DNA of 64,000 nt, taken from Hydractinia symbiolongicarpus. Its lineage: Eukaryota > Cnidaria > Hydrozoa > Anthoathecata > Hydractiniidae. The stretch lies in contig NC_079878.1 in assembly GCF_029227915.1 (NCBI RefSeq), forward strand, positions 1,238,001-1,302,000, in the 5' to 3' direction. How positions within the stretch are numbered: position 1 is the first letter of the stretch; each line of letters opens with the position of its first letter. The notes under the pieces are model-generated. The model saw only the letters and a list, made by a program, of their open reading frames with translations, had not been told where the DNA came from and made no database searches. Below, one piece after another: positions 48,401 through 59,557 of the stretch. Both the position numbers and the translations under genes were made by a program.

Positions 48401-49785
48401 TATTATAAATTTAGCATGCATATTTAGCTATATTTATGGTTTTGTTGTGAATTAAGTAAAAATTCTATTTTTAGAAGAAAACATGACCAAAACAGTGACT
48501 GGTTCAAACTTTAATACTGGAGTTTCAAAGAAAAAGTGTTCATTCGCATAGAAATTTTTTATTCTGCAGTTTTTAATGTTCAACTTGCAAACTTGAATTC
48601 CAGTGCCTAAATTTTTTCACATTTTTTGCTGATGTGATATGTTATATGCCCTGTTTGACTAGTTCACACATTAGCATCTGAGTCAGCAATTGCTGTGTGC
48701 CAACGTGAATTAGAAAGGCTTGTTTCAAACAGCTGACTTTGAACTTGTTCTTTAATAAAATATATTTATTCAGATTTGAAGATAAAGATATTTCAGATTT
48801 AAAAAGTTACAAGGTATACCCATAGCAACATGTTTTATAAAGGATATTTGACAAAAACTAATTTGAAATTCTGCATCTAAAATGAATGAAATAAAATACT
48901 CACGAGGTAATTTATAGTCAGACATTTTTCGCCAGGATCTAAGATTTGTTCATCAATGAGCATTTGTGTTGTTACACCACGTCCAGTGAGAAGAGAGCTT
49001 CGTCCTGGTTGCTTCTTTTTAACAGAAATTGGCTTGGTTTCTTTTTCTTCTTTTACTTTTGGAGGTGAAATCTTTTTTTGACCTGATATTTCATAAAGCA
49101 ATAAATAATAAGTAAAGCTTATCTGAAAGTTTAATGACCAGGGTATTTAAATGTCAATATATATTTGCCCAAACCTTAATCTCCAATATTCCACAGAATA
49201 ATACACACTTTGAAAACTCAAAATTAAAAAGAAATAAAAGAAATATAAAACCAATCCCAAGTTCTAAATTCCTTTGTGGTATTTAAATCTCCTTAATAAA
49301 AGTAGTCACATAAAAAAATAATTCCCACGTGTTGTAGACTAAGGTGTTTTAACATAAAATTTACAAAATGGTACAAAATATAAAAGTATTCAGATTTATT
49401 TTCTGGTTCACTACAAATCTAGACTAATAATAACTTTCTGATATTACAATCAAGTAAAAATCAAGTAAAAATAATTTGCGCTTTTAGACATATTGTGATC
49501 GAGTGATAAGTTTTCAACACAATGTTAGTTTTCTAATGTTAAAATTGAATTAGGAATTTCCATTGTTACAAAAGTGCTTTTCCATTGGAAAATTTTTTGT
49601 ACATATAAAATACCTGTTGGAAATTTCACTGGTGGTGATTTCTTGTTTTGGACTTTACTTTTATTGCTACCCTTGTTTGAAACAGCTGTTTTTTTAGTAT
49701 CTTCTTCATCTTCTTGGTCTTCACTTTCCTCATCTTCTTCAGTTTCAGTCTCTGAAGATGATTCACTATATATTGCCTTTTCCAT
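39466..49785 (-). CDS. MPND: MPN domain-containing protein (RAMA domain plus JAMM metalloprotease), 14 coding exons
   Basis: Exons (plus coordinates, in gene order): 49614-49785, 48904-49082, 48074-48220, 43801-43899, 43145-43416, 43016-43047, 42411-42474, 42238-42334, 41657-41729, 41107-41186, 40503-40665, 39929-40083, 39747-39839, 39466-39555. They sum to 1,716 nt, one frame, 571 residues plus TGA. An in-frame TAA directly precedes the ATG. Residues 1-57 are acidic and serine-rich; about 80-180 form the RAMA domain (VTTQMLIDEQILDPGE, FVGDLNTDGTIKC, SPSAWAMYCKK); 200-320 is a low-complexity linker; about 330-515 is MPN. The zinc and catalytic set is complete: E364, H422, H424, S432 and D435 (HxHx7SxxD). 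Human MPND is shorter (about 470 residues). The RAMA domain is linked to modified DNA and the MPN to deubiquitination. Exon 6's donor (GTACTG rather than GTATAT) was chosen to keep frame and is the weakest junction. Confidence 0.93.
40503..41729 (-). other. MPND: MPND exons 9-11: JAMM catalytic centre
   Basis: Exon 9 (41657-41729) supplies the glutamate in TTVEVSGYLAGKWD. Exon 10 (41107-41186) supplies LRVTKAYPCRYDD. Exon 11 (40503-40665) supplies GWYHNHSFCQPDPSLNDI, the zinc-binding HxH, serine and aspartate. All residues needed for metal-dependent isopeptidase activity are present. Confidence 0.9.
44853..46505 (-). pseudogene. Reverse transcriptase ORF of copy A
   Basis: A 550-residue open frame covering the linker, the complete palm motifs (FVDLEKAFDRVP, VHQGSVLSPLLF, YADDLVLI) and the PHD-like finger. 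It is cut off by a TGA after LYGSET; the frame resumes after it at 44849. The catalytic YADD is intact. The natural protein is probably one polyprotein with the endonuclease, so this is a fragment of a broken gene. Confidence 0.88.
45120..45262 (-). other. PHD-like zinc finger inside the retrotransposon protein
   Basis: After the reverse transcriptase core comes CGVCRKGVG, IFCQTSKHWVHKKC and FVCKRCKGE: a CxxC, C...H-x2-C, CxxC series close to the PHD/RING type Cys4-His-Cys3. One expected cysteine is serine here (QTS, whereas copy B reads RLA at the same place after damage). Such fingers are known in some invertebrate RTE-like elements, from memory. Confidence 0.7.
46883..47647 (-). pseudogene. 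Apurinic-like endonuclease region of copy A
   Basis: Two adjoining open pieces (47429-47647 and 46883-47413) are one frame broken by a TAA where copy B has GAA. Motifs CCVQEVRWRG, LSVYAPQCG and the degraded SSDFNDHVG (GGDFNGHVG in copy B) belong to the exonuclease-endonuclease-phosphatase fold that nicks target DNA for reverse transcription. Confidence 0.85.
48074..49082 (-). other. MPND: MPND exons 2-3: most of the RAMA domain
   Basis: Exon 2 (48904-49082) has a lysine-rich stretch then GRSSLLTGRGVTTQMLIDEQ; exon 3 (48074-48220) has GRKFVGDLNTDGTIKC and ends NPDKKSGCGWAS; exon 4 opens VKYKGRKLDEFKSTW. This order matches human MPND. The domain is known from restriction-methylase-associated proteins and has been proposed to sense N6-methyladenine. 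Function here is inferred from family. Confidence 0.85.
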
Positions 49786-50431
49786 TTATATTTTGTATGC
49801 AAACTAAACACATTAAATCACGGATATTTAATGTCAACTAACACACATTGTGCATGTAACACTCACGTTTGCTTAAGGGTAACAAAAATTTTGTTAAGGG
49901 CACTTTTTATCATTACACTTATACATTTGAGAAAGTTGGCATGTGGTAATCTAATTCAGGGTAACATAAAACTAGAGTTTAAGGTATGGGCAAATTAAAA
50001 CAATATATGTTAAACATCAAGGAAAAGCTTTTTGTTGTTAAATTATCCTCTCTGCTATGATTAAAAACATATCTTGCTTCATATATACACAGTTTGAAAG
50101 TAATTAGTAATTATAAAAATTAAATGCAAATATACATTAAAGCTTACCTCCCACTTTAAAAAAAAGGTCATCTTATCCTTTTAATACTATATGTCAAGAA
50201 TTAGTAATTTAACATTCCTTAAGTGAAATTTAAAACATTAAAGCAAATTGATATAAATCCGCATTTTCCTCTATGTAAAACATGCTTTCCCGTCAAAAGC
50301 TGCCATTTTGTGTTTTTTTGAATAAAACCTACTTAGACGTCATCTTCTACGACATCGTCTTATATAAAGATAAAAAACTTTTTACTACATGTTTTGATCA
50401 ATACAAATAAAAGGAAAAAAAGAGTTAGCTG
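49786..50431. other. MPND upstream region
   Basis: This is the only unique sequence between the MPND start and retrotransposon copy B, so the promoter should lie here. It is AT-rich and I recognise no TATA box or specific motif with confidence. Confidence 0.5.
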
Positions 50432-50627
50432 GGTGAAGGGTCTCCTTAAGAGACAAGAGAGGAGTTGAACGTCCTCCACCATACCTTAGTTTAAAGGGGC
50501 GATTGTGGAAGTCCCATGAAATGCCACATAGTGATGGTGTCACTTTAAAAAACACCCAGTCCGGTCTGTAAACGGTTGGCGCTAGGAAGGGCATCCAGCT
50601 GTAAAACAATGCCAAAACTCTTTATTA

Positions 50628-51611
50628 ATGGCCGTAAGAATAGTTAATCAGACAAACTGTGTAAACGGGGCTGGAACTCTAAGGAGTGAAGGTGTCACGC
50701 ACGGTAGGACAGATGTCAGATGTGAGCATCGTCAGACCGTTACCCAGCTATCACATCACAAGGTAGATAACACTAGGTTGAGGATGGCTAGTGTAAATGT
50801 TGGTACTCTGAGAGATAGAGCAGGTGAAGTAGTTGAAATGTTAGAACGTAGATCTGTTGATATGTGTTGTGTTCAGGAAGTTAGGTGGAGAGGAGCTTCA
50901 GTGAGATTTGTGGAAGGTAGGAGGGCAAGGTATAAGCTTTTTTGGATTGGTAATAGTGATGGATATGGAGGAGTTGGCATATTCGTTGCAGAGAAGTGGG
51001 TAGAAAAAGTAATAGATGTTATGCGTGTTAATAGTCGTATTATAGTGATAAAGTTTTTGATAGGTAATAGGATTGTCACTTTTCTGTCAGTTTATGCTCC
51101 ACAGTGTGGACTCAGTGAGGAAGATAAGGATAACTTTTATGATGAGTTAATAGCAGTCACATCAAAGTTTGGAGACACTGAACTTGTCATGGTGGGCGGC
51201 GACTTTAATGGTCATGTTGGGAAGTCATCTGAAGGTTATAGAGGTGTGCATGGAGGCTATGGTTTTTGGAGCAGAAATAAGGAAGGGGAGAGATTGCTTG
51301 AGTTTGGAATGGCAACAGACATGGTGGTTTGCAACACATCATTCAGTAAGAGACAGAGTAGGCTGATAACATATGAGTCAGGTGGTTGTAAGACACAGAT
51401 AGATTACTTTTTGGTTAGAAAGTCAGACAAGAAAGTGGTGAAGGACGTGAAAGTTATATCGGGGGAAGAGTGTGTTTCCCAGCATAGGTTGCTGGTTTGT
51501 GATATTATCTTGAAGAGTGTCAGAGAAGCCAAGGGAAAGTACAGGCCCCGTCGAAAAGTCTGGAAGCTGAAGGAAGAGATTGTAGCAAGACAATTTATTG
51601 CAAAAGTTTAG
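50628..51611 (+). pseudogene. Endonuclease domain ORF of copy B
   Basis: The 327-residue ORF begins MAVRIVNQTNCVNGAG and spans the complete endonuclease, with CCVQEVRWRG, SVYAPQCG, GGDFNGHVGKSSEGY and a closing VSQHRLLVCDI. Catalytic-type residues look intact. A TAG after QFIAKV ends it where copy A reads glutamine, so it is an early stop in a longer polyprotein rather than a natural end. Confidence 0.88.
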
Positions 51612-51668
51612 CAGTTAGCCTACAATAGTCAATGTGACAGTGACAATGTTGAAAGTACTTGGACTACT

Positions 51669-52901
51669 TTGAAGAATTGTCTTCTAGAAGCTTCTGATGA
51701 TACCTGTGGGTGGACGAAAGGGCCAGCTAGACATAGACAGACCTGGTGGTGGAATAATGAGGTTGAACAGTGTATAAAGGAAAAGAGGAAACATTGGAAA
51801 GAGTGGAAGTCAGGTGGTAGTAAAAATATTTACTTAGAAGCTAAGCGTCGGGCTCGTACAGCAGTGTATAAGGCAAAATCAGAAGCAGAGAGAAACAGAT
51901 TTGCAGATGTGTTAAGAAGGGAAGACCAGCGCAATGAGGTATTCAAGATAGCAAAGCAAATGAAGAAGACTAATCAAGATATTGTAGGTGAGAAGTGTGT
52001 ACGTAATGATGAAGGTGTTTTGGCTAGCACAGAGGAGGAGAAAAGGGTAGCTTGGAAGAATCATTATCAGAGGTTGCTTAACACTGAGTTTGATTGGGAC
52101 GAGGATAATTTGTCTGATGATGATGTCGTAGAAGGGCCAGCCATGCAGATCAAGACAGAATGGGTAGTGGAGGCTATTAGGAAAATGCAGATTGGCAAGG
52201 CTGCAGGAGTATCAGGTATTGTTGCAGAGATGGTAAAAGCATCTGGATATATTGGAGTTGAGCTTATTACAAGTCTTGCTAACCAGATTATAAAGGATGG
52301 TGCTATTCCGAGTGAGTGGCAGTCGAGTGTAATAGTGAATTGTTTCAAGGGCAAGGGTGATGCATTAGAAAGGGGTAACTATAGAGGTTTGAAGTTGGTT
52401 GATCAAGTAATGAAAGTTATTGAAAGAGTGATTGATAAGTTACTTAGAGAAAGAATTGATATAGATAAGATGCAATTTGGTTTTGTTCCAGGGCGTGGCA
52501 CTACAGATGCAATATTTTTACTCAGACAGCTTCAGGAAAAGTATTTAGGAAAGAGAAAGAATCTCTATTTTGCCTTTGTAGATTTAGAGAAAGCTTTTGA
52601 TAGAGTGCCACGTAAAGTTATTTGGTGGGCTATGAGAAAATTAGGTGTGGATGAGTGGCTAGTTACGATGGTTCAGTCTATGTACAGCAATGCTAGAAGT
52701 CGTGTCAGGATTAACGGTTCACTTAGTGATGAATTTAGTGTAAATGTTGGTGTACATCAGGGTTCTGTACTTAGTCCTTTGTTGTTTATTCTAGTCTTAG
52801 AAGCGCTGTCAATGGAGTTCAGAACAGGTTGCCCATGGGAGTTATTGTATGCAGATAATTTGGTTCTCATAGCAGAGTCGATGGAAGAATTAGTTGAATA
52901 G
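51669..52901 (+). pseudogene. Reverse transcriptase ORF of copy B
   Basis: A 410-residue frame with linker and palm motifs up to the polymerase box, which reads YADNLVLIAES. The second catalytic aspartate of YADD is thus asparagine, so this copy should be inactive. It stops at a TAG where copy A has lysine. Confidence 0.88.
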
Positions 52902-53029
52902 TTTGAGAAGTGGACGAAAGGACTAGAAGAGAAAGGGCTGAAGGTAAATACAGCAAAGTCTAAAGTCATGATAAGTAATTGCAGCCAAGTGTGACCTTGT
53001 AGTTGGAAAGTGGCCTTGTGGAGTTTGCA

Positions 53030-54186
53030 AGTAAGTAAGTAAACATTTATTTACCTAAGAAATGACAATTCACATTACTAAAAGAATAAATTAGCAATTA
53101 GGAAGGAGACTTTCCCGATAGCCAAGGCTAAACAAAGGAGAAAGCCACCAAGAAAAATGTGAAATATTTTCATATGTCAGTAAATACTGTAAGTTTACAA
53201 AGATTAAAATGAAAAAGCATTATTAATTATAATTAGTATAAATGAAAATTCAGTACCATATAGGCAAATAGAAAAAAATAATGAGACAAAATAATGAAGA
53301 GGAAAGCTAGTTGATGTATTGACTCATGTAGAAACTTGTAGCTAGGGATTTGATTGTGCTTAATTTACAGTTTGTGAGGTTAGTATCAGGATAATTTCTT
53401 TGCAGATTGTTCCACTGTAATGTGGAGATTCTAGAGAATGAAAAAGATCCAAACGTCGATGTGTTAACTGTTGGTTCAATAAGCAAACCAATTGTGTTAC
53501 ATCTAGTTTCATGAGAGTGTGAGATTCGATCAAATTTGAGTGAGGTAAGTGTGTCAGATGGGAGGTTAGAGTTTAGGAATTTGTGGATAAATTGAATGTT
53601 AAGGACTTTAACTAGGTCGAAGAATTTAAGAATTCCAAGTTCTGCAAATAGAGGTAAGGATGGGGACCTTGGTTCACTGAAGGTGATCAGCCTAAGGGCA
53701 GCCTTTTGGAGGGTAAGTATTCTGTGGGCTACTGTGGTGTCTCGAGTGCCCCATACTTGGCAAGCATAGCTTAAGTGAGAACTAAAGATAGCATGGTAAA
53801 TGTTTAGCAGGGATTTTAGGGGAACATAGTGACGAATTTTAGATAACATCCCATTGGCTCTTTGAAGTTTAGTAGCCACAGATGAGACATGATACTTCCA
53901 GGAAAGATGTTCATCAACATGAACACCCAGGTATTTCACACTTTTGCTAGGATAAATGCGCTTACCGCATAGAATCAAAAAAGGTAAAAATTCAAGCCTA
54001 CGAGATTGGGATCTAAATACAAGAAACTCTGTTTTGCTGGAGTTCAGTGATATTTTGTTGGCATTAAGCCAACACACAAGGCGTTTAAGATCAGCATTCA
54101 TCCCTCTACAAAGGGATTCTAGTGATTTTGAGAATTTCAGCAGATGAGTTTCGTCAGCAAAATGATAGGTCTCTGACGATTTGATA
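53030..54186 (-). mobile_element. 5'-truncated CR1/L2-like LINE nested in copy B
   Basis: On the minus strand this carries the last part of a reverse transcriptase and its 3' region, ending in a short GTAA/TTAC repeat tail (53030-53045). The insertion point is exact: copy A reads GTTTGCAGGAAAGG where copy B has GTTTGCA, the insert, then GGAAAGG. No clear target duplication is seen. A second copy lies at 60970-62056 and is almost identical over about 1 kb. Nesting shows this LINE moved after copy B. Confidence 0.9.
53307..54101 (-). pseudogene. C-terminal reverse transcriptase fragment of the nested LINE
   Basis: A 264-residue frame from CWLNANKISLNSSKTEFLVF through KYLGVHVDEHLSWKYH to IKSLATSFYMSQYIN and a stop. 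These are the thumb and C-terminal motifs of jockey/CR1/L2-type elements. Just upstream, outside the ATG-based frame, FADETHLLKFSKSL replaces the usual YADD-type box, with glutamate at the second catalytic position. The fingers and endonuclease are missing because of 5' truncation. Confidence 0.85.
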
Positions 54187-54414
54187 GGAAAGGGGTTGGT
54201 AGTAACTCAATTTTTTGTCAGACTTGCAAGCATTGGGTACATAAGAAGTGCAGTAGTATTAGTGGAAGGTTAAGAGCTGGCATACAGTTTGTATGCAAGC
54301 GTTGCAAAGGTGAGATTAGGTGAGATTTTCTCTGCGTGCTATTTCTAACTTGCATTACTGTCTGCTCAAACCTCTGGGCGTTTGCATAAATTTTAACCAG
54401 CACCCTTCCAATAT

Positions 54415-54776
54415 TGATAAAACAGATAGATAGATGTGCATATTTTACATGGCTAACCTAACAAATATCGAGGGATATACCCTGCCTATTAATTCCAGGA
54501 AGGGCCATGGCTTAGATGGAGAGTCCTAAAGTATTTATTGCTCATTTTGAGCTACGTAGACCTAATTAATGCCAGCGCTCTACTAGACAACTCCCGGCAA
54601 CATCCAAAAGCCCACTCAGTGTGCAACTCCCCAATTTTCCTCACATGACTTGGGTTAACCCGGGCTATGGTAACATTCACCCACTCATGTTGACTCACCG
54701 TCAAGAGGAATCTAACCCTGGTCTCTCGCACAGAGCATGAGAGAGCTATAACCACTAATCTATGGTGTGCCATATA
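54415..54776 (-). mobile_element. tRNA-derived SINE
   Basis: On the minus strand the 5' head contains a polymerase III box A (TAGATTAGTGG, plus 54752-54762) and box B (GGTTAGATTCC, plus 54707-54717), spaced as in a tRNA. About 250 bases of body follow, ending near a short TATC-type repeat (plus 54425-54437). This is the classic SINE layout. It sits right after the broken end of retrotransposon copy B. Exact ends are approximate, and I cannot name the parental tRNA. Confidence 0.68.
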
Positions 54777-57700
54777 TTGTTTTCGTAATGGGTCTCTTTT
54801 TCTGGCTAGGACACATGCAAAGAGTAGTAAATAGAAGTGTCAAAACATAGAAGAGAAGTGTTTAAATACAGATGAAAACTGTTTGAATTATAAAAGGGTA
54901 GTGCTTTTTATATGGGATGAAAAGGTATAAGAGAGAGCGTGTGTAGTAGGGGACATCATCCTACGTTTCTAATTGGGCTGGAGCAGCTTTGCAAGGGCTA
55001 AGCTTTTAACAAGCTGGTTACAAAAGTCAAAAAGAGGAAGGCAAATTAAAATCCTAGGGAAATTTCGAGGAGGATGTTAAATGAATTATAGCAAACGAAA
55101 AGGGGGAAAGATTGTACCACAGCTTCAGTACCATATTTAATTAGCCTGTTAAACAATATATATTTATGCTGCACAAGGCTAGTTGCGCCGTCATACCTCG
55201 CCCCCCGTGCTTTCTTTCTTTTTTCTGTGATGCGCTTATAGCGCAACCTACTTTAAGACATGTTATATGAAGATACACGATGACTTGAGGCGAGGTTGCT
55301 AACTATATTAAAAATTGATATCCAGCGCTGATGTACTAGAAATAAAATCTCTCTTACATGAAGTAATACAGTCCCAAATTACAACCACGTCCCTAGGATT
55401 ATAGTTGTGGGCTCTTTATATTTGGACGCCCTTTTACATTTTAACGTTCTTGTTCCAGGGCTAAATATAAAAGGCCTATCAAGTCCTCGGGACAAGGTTC
55501 CCAAATCAGATTGCCTGAGTAAAAGCATTTGAAGCTAGAAAATATTTTTCAGTTTCTGTACACTTTTTTTCTGGTGGATCATTTAGAGAGAAGGAAAGAG
55601 GCTGTCACGAGCCAGGATGTAGGAGAAATATTTCGTTGCAATACAACTCGTTAAGCTTCGTTCCCAACTTAGTGCCATAAGCCAAAGAGTGAAGTAGTAA
55701 TTATAATGTACAAAGTCTGGCTGGTACGTCAACTTTAATAAATCAAAAATAATTTGGTTAGTGCTAGAAGAATTTAGTACAACATTTTCAGTGTAAAAAT
55801 ATGTAACTTTTTGAGAAGTACGAAGATCTGTTTGCTATCAAAGTCGATTGTGTCGTAAGTAAAAGCAAACACTGCAATATACCAAGTTTTAAACCATGCA
55901 ACAAACGGAAAAAAGATTTTCATCGGGAGGCATTTCCCGTGTTGAAAGAGCATCAAAGATAAATATATTAAAATTAGATTTCCAGAGAAAACTGTGCTTT
56001 TTTGTAACTAAGGTTGTGATCTTCATTTAATGACTTTAAAGCTAACTTTAGGTTACGGTGCTCAGCCGTCCTCGTCTCCAGGTTTGTTGTCAGATGTCAT
56101 TGACTGCAAACAGGCAAGAACCCCTTGGAGACGGAGTTAAAGCACAACTACAGCCCGCGATAATTCTCTTACTCTGAGTAAAAATCATCCATTCATATTT
56201 CCATAGTCTCTTACATTACCCAGCGGAGATTGCACCAGCGATCAACTTTATACTAACCTTGTTCCAAAGGCTTTTCTACGTCTATGATATGATGATAGCT
56301 GATTGCAATAGGTTATACTTTCACAGTTCCCAGTCAGGATTTGCAAAATCCTTTGGGCTTATCAGCTAGGCTTGTTTGTTTTATAAATATAAACAGGTAA
56401 CGGTGAATGATATTGAAATAGTGGAGTTTTAGTAGTTACGGCCACATTTCATTAAAATTTAATAAGAAAAAGCATTTTTTAACATCTTTCAATAGGACAG
56501 ACATATCGCCTTTATATGCAATATTTTTTTCGTGACATTTGTCCAGCTGGTATTATTCAATGAAAGCATCAAATATTCCCTCTTTCACTAGATTCGATAC
56601 TTTTTTGTACTTCTTTTTTTTTATTCAAACCTTTACCTAAAACTCTCTTATCGTTGCAGTGCTTAGTGGTAACGTTTTGAAGAAGTTTTTGCGCACAAAA
56701 AAAATCTCTGGTCCGAGTGTAAGTGTACGGCTAAAAATTCTCTTCTTTTTTATCTCACAATACTTTCCTGTATTTAGTTCTATTTTGCGTTTATTTTTGA
56801 CTCAGCTTAGTATAGGCAAGTTTATAAATATTATGACATCATCCTTTACAACATTTTAAATTATTTATTTGTTATCACTGTTTTGAGGTTTGATTATGAA
56901 TGACAAGTAAAACTTAGAATATGAAAAACGCGTGAAGATTTGTGTGCACTGATTCTTTAGAATATAAGAAATTATATAATCACGCAATATAGTACAGTTA
57001 AAGAAGTTTTTGTGCAACGGTATCAAAAGCATCATGAATCAAATTGGTTTCAACAGAGGTAATAACTAACAACGTAGTTCTAACTTTAGTTAACTTCGTT
57101 CCCAGAACTTTTTTCTTAACGTTGCTGCGATTTACGATAGATGCTGGGATCGAACTTTAATTTCTAAGTATTTTTTGATACGCACATATTTTTGATACAA
57201 AATTCAGCGACAGACTTTTCCTGGATTTCCTAATTATGCGAAACTCAATTAAAGAGGTCGATACTAAAAATGATTCTTATCCCTAAGTTCCTTAGTAAAA
57301 GGTAGAACAAATTACTAATTTCGGTAATATTTCTGTTCGTTAAGTGCTTCGATTGTGAGCTGAAAGTTACGGTCAAACCCTTCATATAGCCGAGCTTACT
57401 AAGAATAGCCTCGTTTTTAAAAATAATTATTTTCTTCAAATCTAAACAAAATCCAACCAAAATATGATATTGCTCTAAAAACTTCGTTTTTGTCATGATA
57501 ATTTGATATTCTATCTGAATATCCTTATTTGAAGAGCATAGAATCATTATAAAATTTTGGATGACGTCATGATTATTATAATTTATGAAATTTAGGAAAG
57601 GTGTATTGTAATGCAGTAAGCAGTTTTTTAAAAAAAGAAAGGCAGTTCTCAGGGCCTAGTTTTAAAAGTTTTTAACTTTTAGCAAATTGTAAAAGTATAA

Positions 57701-58558
57701 AATTGTAGTAAATTTTCTTTATTTTGCAGCATTTTAGTTGGGGCTATTTCACACCCATGATTTCCAAATACGCTCAACAAACATATCATGAGGCATAAAA
57801 AGCCCTGATCACACTGTTTATTTAAATTGTCTGTCTATACAAGAGTTCCCTTTCTGATGTCACTTGTTGGCAAAATTATTTTCCGTATTCTACTTTTCCT
57901 GACTTATAAACTAGCGTAAACCAATGGGTTAAAATGATCTCATAATAACGATACAGGCTGGGACGGTAAGAAGCTCTTGGAAGGGATTTGATAATTTACA
58001 TTATTTCATATCAGTTTTTTATTCCGTTTGTAAATAAACAAGAGAGTGTCGATGAGAGTGGAGTCTTTTTATCTTTCTTGAAATGTGTCTTCGTGTGTGT
58101 CTTGGAGTGGAACACACTGCACCTAGTAAAAGCGATAAAAATATCTTAACAGCAGGTTCGTTAAGCTTGTGTTACACCGCAATCTCTGTGTAATGTAGTG
58201 TTTTAAATATGAGCAGTAGAGATGAAATATAAAGAGAGAAAGAGATATTATACAATTTTCTATTATTATATCGTTATGTATAAACCGACAAGACTTTTAA
58301 ACAAAAGGCCATAAAAGAAATAAGCCTATGGGCTATCTTGTGAGATGATAGTGATCAGGACATCAAGTAGGCAATCTCGTGTCGGGTCTTCTTTTTCGAT
58401 TTTTTTTTTCGATATGTGGCAAGCGCGAAAGGAGCCGAATCACAAAATAGTTTTTATCTGGAATTTGCAGTTGTTCTCGAAGTGCTTGTTTTGCGCACAT
58501 TTCTTGTTCTTATTCTGTCAAATCTTTTAATAGAAAGGTTTTTTGTTCATATCCGTTG

Positions 58559-58662
58559 TCAACCCCGTCCCCAGGGCCTGTTAGGCTTTTTATAAATAAA
58601 CGACCGTCCAAATATAAAAAGCCTAACAAACAGGCCCTGGGAGGAGGGGGACACGAGGTTGA
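58559..58662. mobile_element. Fold-back MITE with CAACCCCGTCCCCAGGGC ends
   Basis: The left arm (58559-58595) and right arm (58612-58662) are inverted copies: CCCAGGGCCTGTTAGGCTTT pairs with AAAGCCTAACAAACAGGCCC, and the outer part CAACC(C/T)CG recurs as CGAGGTTG. The centre is only about 17 bases. Small indels (an extra AA, a longer GAGGAGGGGG run) separate the arms. Confidence 0.8.
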
Positions 58663-59557
58663 TTTATTGTATTACCTGTTCGTAAAACGAGGCACTGCAT
58701 CTGTGCTTTTACTTTTGATGTCGAGTCGTTATTTAAAAGCTGGTTGATAAAAGTTCTTCCCCTCATCAAAGGCAGGGTCTCCTACCAGTAATTGTTGCCA
58801 TACACTTTGCTTCCGTATGACTTCGTAAAAAGTAAAATATAGTCTTCGCAAAAAAATCCTGATCTACCCTTTCTCAAATGCCCAACTAATTTATCCGTGA
58901 ATTATCATCCTCCGTTTTGACACAAACAGCATATTTGTCCACTGGATCTTGAGTCTCGCATTGGACTTTTAAGTTTATACCCAATTTCGGTGACCATATG
59001 TCCTTTTATACATGACTGTCACAATAATAGGCAAAACAGTTTGGTAAATCAAATTTTTGTTATTTTTAGAAAAAGTTGAAACGCGTTTCTACACAACAAA
59101 ACAACCAAATGATTTTATGACAGAGGTCTTTGCATTACTTCTTGTAAACAAACACGAACATATTTTATTCGAATTTCATGTTATTCAACCTTATAAATTC
59201 TACATATATTTGACGGTGTTCTATAGTGAAATAAATTCAAAGTGTTTTTCATCCAAGTTTTTCTAATGGACAAAAATTTAAGCGACTTTGGGAAAATTGG
59301 GGAAAAATTTCCATTTTTTCTGATCGCTCGATATAAAGAACCCTCGATATAACGAATTTTTTCCATTCCCCTTGGGGATTTGTTATATTCTTTGTCTAAT
59401 ATGCAAATATTACTTTATTCTTGACACGGTCTGTTTATATGGAAAATAACATGCTAGGCGAACTTCATGTTGTGGAATCTCACTTTTGCCGGAAAACGTC
59501 ACGAATTTGTTCGCAAGACAACAATTTTTCTTATAATAAACACAAAGTGGTTTTTAG

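Larger units (their letters stand above)
50432..54321 (+). mobile_element. RTE-like non-LTR retrotransposon, copy B (defective, interrupted), upstream of MPND
   Basis: The same element as copy A on the opposite strand. The leader starts near GGGTGAAGGGTCTCC; the endonuclease ORF is 50628-51611 and the reverse transcriptase ORF 51669-52901. Stops at 51609 and 52899 and a shift near 52972 break it. At 53030 a second LINE is inserted, and the host element resumes at 54187 (GGAAAGGGGTTGG). It ends abruptly at about 54321, lacking the last several hundred bases seen in copy A. It shares with copy A long stretches differing only at scattered bases. Confidence 0.92.

Noticed and set aside
52067-52354. 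Antisense open frame in copy B
   Set aside because: It mirrors the reverse-transcriptase frame on the plus strand and has an equivalent shadow in copy A (45928-46209).
54552-54773. 73-residue minus-strand open frame (RETRVRFLLTVSQHEW)
   Set aside because: It is the chance translation of the tRNA-derived SINE.
57245-57547. 100-residue minus-strand open frame
   Set aside because: Isoleucine/lysine-rich translation of AT-rich DNA without splice context or recognisable motif.
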